From Microbacterium sp. SA39 (lineage in GTDB: Bacteria; Actinomycetota; Actinomycetes; Actinomycetales; Microbacteriaceae), in the NCBI RefSeq assembly GCF_000967865.1, contig NZ_JXRU01000039.1, positions 186,001 to 250,000 on the forward strand: 64,000 bases of DNA, in the 5' to 3' direction. A model generated the notes under the pieces. That model did not search any database, was not told the origin of the DNA, and worked only from the letters and a program-made list of their open reading frames with translations. Every line of letters begins with the position of its first letter. Positions within the stretch are counted from its first letter, which is position 1. Position numbers and translations under genes: made by a program. Shown here in pieces: positions 42,572 to 50,017 of the stretch.

Positions 42572-43732
42572 ATGATGCCTACGGACTGGACGCGCACGCT
42601 CAGCGCTGCGACAACGATCGCCGTGACGGCAGCTCTGCTCGCCGGATGTGCTGCGCCCCCGGAGGCCGCGCCGGAACCCACGGGCAGCCCAGGCGTCGAG
42701 GTCGGTCCCGAGATCGCGGATGCCGTGGCAGGGGTCATCGGCGCCGGCGCCGTCGCCGTCGTCGTGGACGTACGGAATGGCGACGAGGCTGTGCAATGGA
42801 CGGAAGGGGTGGCCGACCTCGATGAGGAGCGCAGCGCCGAGGCGGACGATCCGGTGCGCATCGCGAGCATCTCGAAGACCGTCCTCGCCGTCGTCATCCT
42901 GCAGCTCGTCGAAGAGGGGGAGATCTCGCTCGACACCACCGTCGAAGAAGTGCTCCCGGGTCTCCTCGCGTCCGCGCCCGGCGATGTGACGATCGGTCAA
43001 CTGCTGGCTCACACGAGCGGGCTGCCCGACTACATCCCTGTCCTCGCCCCCGACGTGCAGGCGGTCATCGACGGACGGGAGAAGACGTACGAGCCCGAGG
43101 AACTGGTCGCGATCGCTCAGCAGCAGCCGTGGCATGCCGCGCCGGGAACAGCTTTCCACTACACCAACGCGGGATACACGGTGCTCGGCCTCATCGCCGA
43201 GGAGGTCACCGGCGATACCGTCCCGGACCTGATGTCCGCGCGGGTGTTCGAGCCCGCCGGCATGGACGAGACCGCCCATCCGGACGGCAGCGCGATGCCC
43301 GACCGTGCTCTTCGGGGGTATATGAGCGTCGACGGTGAACACGTCGACATGACCGAGTTCGAGCCGTCCTTCTGGTCGTACGGAGCCTCTCTCATCTCCA
43401 CCGTCGGGGACGTGGGGGTCTTCAACGCTGCTCTCCAGGGTGGGGAGCTGTTGGAGGAGGAGACGCTGGCGCAGATGCGTGCGGTCGGGGCCGAGGGATA
43501 TGGTCTGGGCGTGCTCGCCGGGGGCGACGCCTGCGGCACCGAACCGGCAGGGCCTGTCTACGGTCAGCGTGGCAACGGGTTCGGATACAACTCGATCACC
43601 CTCGCCAGCGCCGACGGTGAACGTGTCGTGACGGTGGCGTACACCGGGGGCTCGTTCGATCCGGCGACAGACCCGATCTTCCGGGCCGTGAACGACGTCC
43701 TGATCGCCGGCCTCGCCCACACGTGTCCGTAG
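42572..43732 (+). CDS. Beta-lactamase-family serine hydrolase lipoprotein
   Basis: The 386-aa protein has a lipoprotein signal (ATTIAVTAALLAGC, Cys about 26) and a class C beta-lactamase/D-alanyl-D-alanine carboxypeptidase-type domain. The nucleophile lies in the S-x-x-K motif of RIASISKTVLAV, and the Y-x-N motif in FHYTNAGYTVLG. GQLLAHTSGLPDY is also typical. It should act on a peptide or ester outside the membrane, perhaps on cell-wall peptides. ATG 42572 was chosen over an open frame from 42542 because TATAAA sits six bases before it. Confidence 0.87.
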   Translation: MMPTDWTRTLSAATTIAVTAALLAGCAAPPEAAPEPTGSPGVEVGPEIADAVAGVIGAGAVAVVVDVRNGDEAVQWTEGVADLDEERSAEADDPVRIASISKTVLAVVILQLVEEGEISLDTTVEEVLPGLLASAPGDVTIGQLLAHTSGLPDYIPVLAPDVQAVIDGREKTYEPEELVAIAQQQPWHAAPGTAFHYTNAGYTVLGLIAEEVTGDTVPDLMSARVFEPAGMDETAHPDGSAMPDRALRGYMSVDGEHVDMTEFEPSFWSYGASLISTVGDVGVFNAALQGGELLEEETLAQMRAVGAEGYGLGVLAGGDACGTEPAGPVYGQRGNGFGYNSITLASADGERVVTVAYTGGSFDPATDPIFRAVNDVLIAGLAHTCP

Positions 43733-44079
43733 GGTGAGGAACGGGGGGCGGTGAACCATCGGCGCGGTAGGTCGGTTCGAGCGCACGTTCGCCGGCGTCC
43801 AGGTGCGCAGGGATCTCCGCATGCGTCATCGTGTGACGCGCCGGCGCACCCGTCGCCCGTGGTTCGCGGGTCCGGTCGGCTCGGAACGTGCGCCACGCGT
43901 CCCGCTCGACATCGAACGCGACGAGGTACCAGCGCCCCTGTGCGTCGACGAGCCGGCGGGGCTAGACACGGCGAGGAGGCGTGCGGTGGGTCCGACCATG
44001 TTGTCATCATCTGGTCGAACCAGGACAGGATCAGACCTAGTTCGCCTCTAACGTCGATCCCATCAGCGAGAACGAGCAG
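43733..44079. other. Gap holding a decayed WYL regulator and the VOC promoter
   Basis: These 347 bp contain no intact gene. The minus strand carries the WYL-domain relic listed separately. A TAACGT hexamer at 44049-44054 may be the -10 of the VOC gene. Plus-strand open frames here are arginine-rich shadows. Confidence 0.5.
43800..43975 (-). pseudogene. Remnant of a WYL-domain regulator
   Basis: On the minus strand the frame reads PRRLVDAQGRWYLVAFDVERD, then AWRTFRADRTREPRATG. This is the core of a WYL sensor domain, with the WYL triplet itself, as in YafY/DeoR-type regulators. A TAG codon lies directly upstream in frame, there is no helix-turn-helix part, and the frame drifts into proline-rich sequence downstream. 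Such regulators commonly sit divergent from VOC genes, as here, so this is probably the lost regulator of the next gene. Boundaries are approximate. Confidence 0.55.
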
Positions 44080-44616
44080 ATGGGAAGCATCATGAACGAC
44101 ACGACGAACACCACTCCCTCGGGGTACACGAGCGTCGCTCCGTGGGTCGTCACCAGCGACACCGGGGGCCTACTCGACTTCATCACGCACGTGCTGGACG
44201 GTGAAGAGCTGGCGCGCGTGGCCACGAAGGACGGTTCCATCGGACACGGCGAGATACGGGTAGGAGACACGGTCGTCCTCGCTTTCGATCAGCGTCCGGA
44301 ATGGCCCGCCATGCCGAGTCTTCTCCGTGTGTGGGTCCCGGATGCCGACGACACCTTCGCGAAGGCGGTCGCCTCCGGTGCCACGGTCGTCACCGAACTG
44401 AGCGACAGCGCCTTCGGCCAGCGCGGCGGACGGATCAAGGACCCGTTCGGGAACATCTGGTGGGTGGTGAGTCACGTCGAGGACGTGCCCGAGGACGTCA
44501 TGTGGCAGCGGCTGCAGGAACCCGCATATGCCGAGCAGATGCGCATCGCACAGGAGACCCTCGACGCCGAACTCAGCGGCCGCAGCCACCGACGCAGCAG
44601 CGCCCCCACTCCCTGA
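44080..44616 (+). CDS. VOC/glyoxalase-family protein
   Basis: The 178-aa protein has two beta-alpha-beta-beta-beta units: SVAPWVVTSDTGGLLDFITHVLDGEELARV, then GHGEIRVGDTVVLAFDQRP, and VWVPDADDTFAKAVASGATVVTELSDSAFGQRGGRIKDPFGNIWWV. This is a PhnB-like member of the vicinal oxygen chelate superfamily, whose members act in resistance or ring/aldehyde chemistry. ATG 44080 is used; ATG 44092, with GGAAG upstream, is an equal candidate. The relic of a WYL regulator lies on its 5' side. Confidence 0.8.
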   Translation: MGSIMNDTTNTTPSGYTSVAPWVVTSDTGGLLDFITHVLDGEELARVATKDGSIGHGEIRVGDTVVLAFDQRPEWPAMPSLLRVWVPDADDTFAKAVASGATVVTELSDSAFGQRGGRIKDPFGNIWWVVSHVEDVPEDVMWQRLQEPAYAEQMRIAQETLDAELSGRSHRRSSAPTP

Positions 44617-44718
44617 GCACCGGGGGTGGACAGCCACTCGTGGCGATCGATCCCACGTACCTCGGTGATACCGCGGATGAGCGTTCAGGTCAGGCACCTC
44701 GGAGGCGCGCTGATGCAA

Positions 44719-45477
44719 CTACTTCGCGACGAGCGTCGTCGCGAAACTGTACATGTCGGGGCGGTAGCAGTGGTGGCCGACTTCGAAGGCCTTTCCCGAC
44801 GCGTCATACGCGACGCGTTCCATGGTCAGCACCGGACCACCCTTGTCGATGTCGAGGAGAGCGCTCTCGTCGCCGTGCGCCCGTCGTGCCCCGATCCGCT
44901 GGTTCGCGACCCGGATCGTCACGCCCCGGGAGCGCAGGATCTGGTACAGGCCCTTGGTCTCCAGTTGCTCGGTGGTGATGTCGGCGAATTCGGCCGGCAG
45001 ATAGTTGGCGAGGACGGCCACGGGCACCCCGTCCGTGGATCGCTGGCGTCGCAGATAAACGATCTCCGATCCGACGGGAACGCTGAGCGCCGCCGCGGTC
45101 TCGGCGTCGGCGGGTCGAGTGTCGTGCTCGAGCACGCGCGTGCCCGGTTCGTGATGGGAGCTCTGCAGGTCTTCGTAGAGGCTCGTCAGCTCGACCTGTC
45201 GCGTCACCTGCCCCTGCACGACCTGCGTGCCGATCCCGCGTCGGCGGACGAGGAGACCCTTGTCGACGAGTTCCTCCATCGCGCGACGGATCGTCGGCCG
45301 CGAAAGCCCCAGGCGCTTGGCGATGGCGATCTCGTTCTCGAGTCGGGCGCCGGGAGGAATCTCACCTGAGCGGATGGCTCGCTCCAGGGCGGAGGACACC
45401 TGGAAGTAGAGCGGGACGGGTCCGGTTCTGTCGAGTGTCGCCAGCAGGGCATCGAGTTGCACCACGTCGTCTGTCAT
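44719..45477 (-). CDS. GntR/UTRA-family regulator, likely inositol repressor
   Basis: The 252-aa protein has a GntR winged helix at residues about 22-90 (YFQVSSALERAIRSGEIPPGARLENEIAIAKRLGLSRPTIRRAMEELVDKGLLVRRRG) and a UTRA ligand-binding domain (about 105-248) with LRRQRSTDGVPVAVLANYLP and VLTMERVAYDASGKAFEVGHHCYRPD. It is divergent from the iol operon. A TTGWCNNGACAA palindrome overlaps its own -10 (45501-45512) and another overlaps the iolC promoter, so it probably represses both until an inositol breakdown product binds. Confidence 0.88.
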   Translation of the reverse strand: MTDDVVQLDALLATLDRTGPVPLYFQVSSALERAIRSGEIPPGARLENEIAIAKRLGLSRPTIRRAMEELVDKGLLVRRRGIGTQVVQGQVTRQVELTSLYEDLQSSHHEPGTRVLEHDTRPADAETAAALSVPVGSEIVYLRRQRSTDGVPVAVLANYLPAEFADITTEQLETKGLYQILRSRGVTIRVANQRIGARRAHGDESALLDIDKGGPVLTMERVAYDASGKAFEVGHHCYRPDMYSFATTLVAK

Positions 45478-45500
45478 GCGTCCGATCCATCCTCGCTGTA

Positions 45501-45516
45501 TTGACCCGACAATCTA
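45501..45516. promoter_or_regulatory. Inositol operator 1 (gntR promoter)
   Basis: TTGACCCGACAA at 45501-45512 fits the palindrome TTGWCNNGACAA. On the minus strand it directly follows a TAGATT -10 (45516 to 45511), near the expected transcription start of the GntR gene. This fits autorepression. An AACATG/CATGTT repeat (45516-45521, 45530-45535) lies just upstream. Confidence 0.55.
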
Positions 45517-45557
45517 ACATGCGTGTTTCCATGTTCGGAAGTTCATCACTCGGGCTG

Positions 45558-45593
45558 TTGCGCTCGACAACCCTTGTGCTATTGTCAGGACAA
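45558..45593 (+). promoter_or_regulatory. iolC promoter and inositol operator 2
   Basis: TTGCGC (45558-45563) and TATTGT (45580-45585) are spaced by 16 bp. The perfect palindrome TTGTCAGGACAA (45582-45593) overlaps the -10. Binding here would block transcription of the iol operon. Confidence 0.55.
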
Positions 45594-45649
45594 ATGATCC
45601 GACGATGCGGGTGCTCTTCGAGACGCCGCAGAGAGTTGTACACCGGAGT

Positions 45650-46606
45650 ATGACCGAGAACACTTTCCCTCTCGACGTGCTGGCGTTCGGCCGGCTCGGC
45701 GTCGACATCTATCCGCTCCAGTCCGGCGTGGGTCTGGAAGACGTCACCACGTTCGGCAAGTACCTCGGCGGCAGCGCCGCCAACGTCTCCGTCGCCGCAG
45801 CACGCTACGGCCGCTCGACGGCCCTCGTCTCAGGCGTCGGCGACGATCCGTTCGGGCGCTATCTCCTGCGCGAACTGCGACGGCTCGGAGTCGACCCCCG
45901 CTACGTGTTCGTCGATGAGACGCTGCAGACCCCGGTGACGTTCTGCGAGATCTTCCCGCCCGATGACTTCCCGCTGTACTTCTACCGCGAGCCCAAGGCG
46001 CCCGACCTCAACATCTCTCCCGACGCCCTCGACCTCGACGCCATCCGCACCGCCCGGATCCTGTGGTTCACGACCACGGGCCTCAGCCAGGAGCCGAGCC
46101 GCGCCGCGCACCACGCCGCGTTGCAGACCCGCACCGAGGGGACGACCGTGTTCGACCTGGACTACCGGCCGATGTTCTGGGCGGAGCCTGCGGACGCGCG
46201 TGCGCAGGTCGAGCGCGCACTCGAGTTCGCGAGCGTCGCCGTGGGCAACCGCGAGGAATGCGAGATCGCGGTCGGCGAGACCGAGCCGCGGCGAGCTGCG
46301 GATGCCCTTCTCGAGCGCGGAGTCGAACTCGCCATCGTCAAACAGGGCCCGAAAGGTGTGCTCGCGAAGACCCGCAGTGAGACCGTCGAAGTTCCTCCGC
46401 ACGTGGTCGACGTGGTCAACGGCCTCGGCGCCGGCGACGCATTCGGTGGCGCGCTGTGCCATGGACTCCTCGCGGGATGGGGCCTCGAGCGCATCCTGCG
46501 CTTCGCCAACGTCGCGGGAGCGATCGTGGCGGGGCGACTGGAGTGCTCGACCGCTATGCCGACCGAAGACGAAGTCACCGCTCTGATCGAGGCAGGAGAG
46601 CGCTGA
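45650..46606 (+). CDS. iolC: 5-dehydro-2-deoxygluconokinase
   Basis: The 318-aa PfkB-family kinase phosphorylates 5-dehydro-2-deoxygluconate in myo-inositol breakdown. It shows FGRLGVDIYPLQSGVGLEDVTTFGKYLGGSAANVSVAAAR (PfkB signature 1 and the IolC-type start), PDDFPLYFYREPKAPDLNI, and the anion-hole/catalytic motif VNGLGAGDAFGGALCHG. ATG 45650 is used; an open frame upstream adds residues unlike IolC. It is the first gene of the iol operon and overlaps the aldolase gene as TGATG. Confidence 0.93.
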   Translation: MTENTFPLDVLAFGRLGVDIYPLQSGVGLEDVTTFGKYLGGSAANVSVAAARYGRSTALVSGVGDDPFGRYLLRELRRLGVDPRYVFVDETLQTPVTFCEIFPPDDFPLYFYREPKAPDLNISPDALDLDAIRTARILWFTTTGLSQEPSRAAHHAALQTRTEGTTVFDLDYRPMFWAEPADARAQVERALEFASVAVGNREECEIAVGETEPRRAADALLERGVELAIVKQGPKGVLAKTRSETVEVPPHVVDVVNGLGAGDAFGGALCHGLLAGWGLERILRFANVAGAIVAGRLECSTAMPTEDEVTALIEAGER

Positions 46607-47505
46607 TGGCTCCTTCCTTCCTCGCTCCGGAGGACTTCGACCGCCTTCGTGCCGTGCGCGCCTCGGCACCCCACACGATCGGACAGGCGCTGACCGGGCG
46701 CCGTCGCCGCGACGTGCTGCGCGGTGATGGGCGCCTGTTCATCGTGGCCGCCGATCATCCCGCTCGCGGCGCCCTGGCCGTGGGTGCGGACCCGACCGCC
46801 ATGGCGGATCGCTATGACCTGCTCGACCGGCTCGCGCTCGCACTGAGCCGACCCGGTGTCGACGGTGTGCTCGGCACCCCGGACATCATCGACGACCTCG
46901 CGGCTCTCGGCCTGCTCGACGACAAGATCGTCGTCGGCTCGATGAACCGAGGCGGCCTGCGCGGCGCATCGTTCGAGATGGACGACCGCATGACGGCATA
47001 CGACGTGCCCGGGATGGTGGCGGCGGGCATCGACGTCGCGAAGACCCTGCTGAGGGTCAACCTCGATGACACCGGCACCTCGGCGACCCTCGTCGCGATG
47101 GCCGACGCCGTCAGCCGGTCCGCGGCCGCAAAGCTCCCCATCATGCTCGAGCCGTTCCTCAGCCGATGGGTCGACGGCCGCATAGTGAACGACCTGTCGA
47201 CGGATGCCGTCATCCTGTCGATCGCGATCGCCTCCGGGCTCGGATCGTCGAGCGCCTACACCTGGATGAAACTCCCCGTCGTCGACGACATGGAGCGCGT
47301 CATGGCCGCGACGACCATGCCCACCCTGCTCCTCGGCGGCGACTCCGGTGCCGATCCCGACGAGACCTTCGCCACGTGGGAGGACGCCCTCTCGCTCCCC
47401 GGGGTGCGCGGTCTGACCGTCGGCCGAACTCTGCTGTATCCACCCGACGGGAACGTCGCCGCAGCTGTGGACATCGCTGCCGGCCTCGTCCACCCGATCC
47501 TCTGA
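46606..47505 (+). CDS. Cgl0159-like class I aldolase
   Basis: The 299-aa protein resembles the (beta/alpha)8 Cgl0159-type proteins of corynebacterial iol clusters: LFIVAADHPARGALAVG, GVLGTPDIIDDLAALGLLDDKIVVGSMNRGGL, GIDVAKTLLRVNLDD and TWMKLPVVDDMERVMAATTMPTLLLGGDSG, the last with a plausible Schiff-base Lys. In its position it most likely cleaves 5-dehydro-2-deoxygluconate 6-phosphate, replacing IolJ. AGGAGAG precedes ATG 46606, which overlaps the iolC stop by one base. Confidence 0.82.
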   Translation: MAPSFLAPEDFDRLRAVRASAPHTIGQALTGRRRRDVLRGDGRLFIVAADHPARGALAVGADPTAMADRYDLLDRLALALSRPGVDGVLGTPDIIDDLAALGLLDDKIVVGSMNRGGLRGASFEMDDRMTAYDVPGMVAAGIDVAKTLLRVNLDDTGTSATLVAMADAVSRSAAAKLPIMLEPFLSRWVDGRIVNDLSTDAVILSIAIASGLGSSSAYTWMKLPVVDDMERVMAATTMPTLLLGGDSGADPDETFATWEDALSLPGVRGLTVGRTLLYPPDGNVAAAVDIAAGLVHPIL

Positions 47506-47522
47506 CACCGAAGGAATGAACC

Positions 47523-49091
47523 ATGAGCACGACGCAGACCGCACCCGTCGGTGACGGCTCCGACTCCGGCATCCGCATTCTCACGCACTGGATCGACGGT
47601 GCCGAGCATGCTTCCACCAGCGGACGGACGGCCCCCGTGTACAACCCGGCGACCGGTGCCGTCCGGGCGCAGGTCGCGCTGGCGGACCAGGCCGAGATCG
47701 ACCACGCCATCGCGTCCGCGCAGCGCGGCTACGACGTCTGGAGCGGCTACTCGATCGCGAAGCGGCAGACGGTGCTCTTCGCCTTCCGCGAGCTCCTCAA
47801 CGCCCGCAAGCAGGAACTCGCCGAGATCATCACCGCCGAGCACGGCAAGGTGGTCTCCGACGCGATGGGCGAGATCCTGCGAGGACAGGAGGTCGTGGAA
47901 CTCGCCACCGGCTTCCCGCATCTGATCAAGGGCGCTTTCAGCGAGAACGCGTCGACCGGCATCGACGTGTACTCGCTCAAGCAGCCGCTGGGCGTCGTGG
48001 GTGTCATCTCACCGTTCAACTTTCCCGCGATGGTCCCGATGTGGTTCTTCCCGATCGCCATCGCCGCCGGCAACGCGGTCATCCTCAAGCCCTCCGAGAA
48101 GGACCCGTCCGCCGCGCTCTGGCTCGCGCAGCTCTGGAAGGAAGCCGGTCTGCCGGACGGCGTCTTCACAGTGCTCCAGGGAGACAAGCTCGCCGTGGAC
48201 GGCCTGCTCACGAGCCCGGTCGTGCAGTCGATCTCGTTCGTCGGATCCACGCCCATCGCCCAGTACATCTACGAGACCGCCTCGAAGCACGGCAAGCGGG
48301 TACAGGCTCTCGGCGGCGCGAAGAACCACATGCTCGTCCTCCCCGACGCCGACCTCGACCTGGTCGCCGACCAGGCCGTCAACGCCGGCTACGGTGCGGC
48401 GGGCGAGCGGTGCATGGCGATCTCGGTCGTCCTGGCCGTCGAGCCGGTCGCCGACGGGCTCATCGAGAAGATCACCGAGCGCATCGGGCGCCTCCGGATC
48501 GGCAACGGCGCGGGCGACGAGAACGGGGAGCCCGACATGGGTCCGCTGATCACCGACGCGCACCGCGACAAGGTCTCCTCGTATGTCGACATCGCCGAGG
48601 CGGATGGCGCGAAGATCGTCGTGGACGGCCGCGGTCTCGCGGTGGACGGGCATGCGGACGGGTTCTGGTTCGGCCCCACCCTCATCGACGACATCCCGAC
48701 GACTTCACGTGCTTATCAGGAGGAGATCTTCGGACCCGTCCTGTCCGTCGTACGCGTGCAGTCGTACGACGAAGGCCTCGACCTGATCAACTCGGGACAG
48801 TTCGGCAACGGCACCGCGATCTTCACCAACGACGGCGGAGCCGCCCGTCGCTTCCAGAACGAGGTGCAGGTCGGCATGATCGGCATCAACGTGCCGATTC
48901 CGGTCCCGGTCGCGTATCACTCGTTCGGCGGCTGGAAGCAGTCCCTCTTCGGCGACGCGAAGGCCTACGGTGTGCATGGGTTCGACTTCTTCACGCGCGA
49001 GAAGGCCGTCACGGCTCGCTGGATCGACCCCGCCACGCGCAACGACTCCACGCACGGCGGCCTGAACCTCGGATTCCCCCAGAACGACTGA
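47523..49091 (+). CDS. iolA: CoA-acylating methylmalonate-semialdehyde dehydrogenase
   Basis: The 522-aa aldehyde dehydrogenase-family enzyme oxidises malonate semialdehyde to acetyl-CoA (and methylmalonate semialdehyde to propionyl-CoA). Motifs are GVISPFNFPAMVPMWFFPIAIAAGNAVILKPSEKDP (NAD binding), VQALGGAKNHMLVLPDADLDLVADQAVNAGYGAAGERCMAISVVLAV with the catalytic Cys, and IGINVPIPVPVAYHSFGGWKQSLFGD. The Cys-containing CMAIS segment is typical of MmsA/IolA. It is the final step of the inositol pathway. Confidence 0.95.
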   Translation: MSTTQTAPVGDGSDSGIRILTHWIDGAEHASTSGRTAPVYNPATGAVRAQVALADQAEIDHAIASAQRGYDVWSGYSIAKRQTVLFAFRELLNARKQELAEIITAEHGKVVSDAMGEILRGQEVVELATGFPHLIKGAFSENASTGIDVYSLKQPLGVVGVISPFNFPAMVPMWFFPIAIAAGNAVILKPSEKDPSAALWLAQLWKEAGLPDGVFTVLQGDKLAVDGLLTSPVVQSISFVGSTPIAQYIYETASKHGKRVQALGGAKNHMLVLPDADLDLVADQAVNAGYGAAGERCMAISVVLAVEPVADGLIEKITERIGRLRIGNGAGDENGEPDMGPLITDAHRDKVSSYVDIAEADGAKIVVDGRGLAVDGHADGFWFGPTLIDDIPTTSRAYQEEIFGPVLSVVRVQSYDEGLDLINSGQFGNGTAIFTNDGGAARRFQNEVQVGMIGINVPIPVPVAYHSFGGWKQSLFGDAKAYGVHGFDFFTREKAVTARWIDPATRNDSTHGGLNLGFPQND

Positions 49092-50017
49092 TGACACCCG
49101 GTATGAGCACCACGAACCAGCGCTGGTTCCACCGGCGGGGCGCGCTCACCCACGACGGCTGGGAGAGCATCGTCGACGAGCAGACCCCCGGCTGGGAGCA
49201 CACCGGCATCCGCGTGGCCGAGATCACATCGGGTGACTCTCTGTACCTGTCGGACAGGGGTGTCGAGCGCATCGTCATCCCTCTCGCGGGTTCGTTCGAC
49301 ATCGTCCACACCGCGGCCGGATCGACGACCTCGACGCATCTCGTCGGGCGTGCCTCCGTCTTCGAGGGTCCGACAGATGTGCTCTACCTGTCCGCCGACT
49401 CCACGGCGCAGCTGACGGGAGAGGGCCGGGTCGCCGTCGCGACGTCGCCGACCACCGTCGTGAGGCCGAGCCGCCACATCACCGCAGCCGAGACACCCGT
49501 CGAGCTGCGGGGCGCCGGAGCATCCAGTCGTCAGGTGCACAACTTCGGCACCCCGCAGGCGCTCGACGCCGCGCGCCTCATCGTGTGCGAGGTCATCACT
49601 CCCGCCGAGAACTGGTCGTCGTATCCGCCGCACAAGCACGACGAGCACGTGCCGGGCCGCGAGTCGCGCCTCGAGGAGATCTACTACTTCGAAGCCGCTC
49701 CCGCGGCGGGCTCGGGTGCCACGCAAACAGCGGCGTTCGGGATGTTCAGCGCGTACTCCTCGCCCGCCGGCGAGATCGACATCAACGCGATGGTGCGCTC
49801 CGGAGACATCGCGCTCGTGCCCTACGGCTACCACGGCCCCGCCGTGGCGGCACCGGGCTACGACCTGTACTACCTCAACGTGATGGCCGGCCCGGATCCC
49901 GAACGCGAATGGCTCATCAGCGACGACCCTGCGCACGCGTGGGTGCGCGACACCTGGAGAGGGCAGCAGGTCGATGTCCGCCTGCCCTTCGGCGACGATA
50001 CAGAAGGACGGCAGTGA
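49091..50017 (+). CDS. iolB: 5-deoxy-glucuronate isomerase
   Basis: The 308-aa bicupin protein converts 5-deoxyglucuronate to 5-dehydro-2-deoxygluconate. It has RIVIPLAGSFDIV in the first cupin half and, in the second, HNFGTPQALDAARLIVCEVITPAENWSSYPPHKHDEHVPGRESRLEEIYYFEAAP, with the His/Glu metal ligands, then PYGYHGPAVAAPGYDLYYLNVMAG. ATG 49091 overlaps the iolA stop as TGATG; a second ATG at 49103 is possible. The stop overlaps iolD in the same way. Confidence 0.93.
   Translation: MTPGMSTTNQRWFHRRGALTHDGWESIVDEQTPGWEHTGIRVAEITSGDSLYLSDRGVERIVIPLAGSFDIVHTAAGSTTSTHLVGRASVFEGPTDVLYLSADSTAQLTGEGRVAVATSPTTVVRPSRHITAAETPVELRGAGASSRQVHNFGTPQALDAARLIVCEVITPAENWSSYPPHKHDEHVPGRESRLEEIYYFEAAPAAGSGATQTAAFGMFSAYSSPAGEIDINAMVRSGDIALVPYGYHGPAVAAPGYDLYYLNVMAGPDPEREWLISDDPAHAWVRDTWRGQQVDVRLPFGDDTEGRQ

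Noticed and set aside
40982..43822. Very long minus-strand open frame (over 900 codons) opposite the permease and serine hydrolase
   Set aside because: It is a GC-bias shadow rich in His, Asp and Arg without protein-like pattern; both plus-strand genes are well supported.
43751..44095. Plus-strand open frames before the VOC gene
   Set aside because: Arginine-rich; the opposite strand has the recognisable WYL relic.
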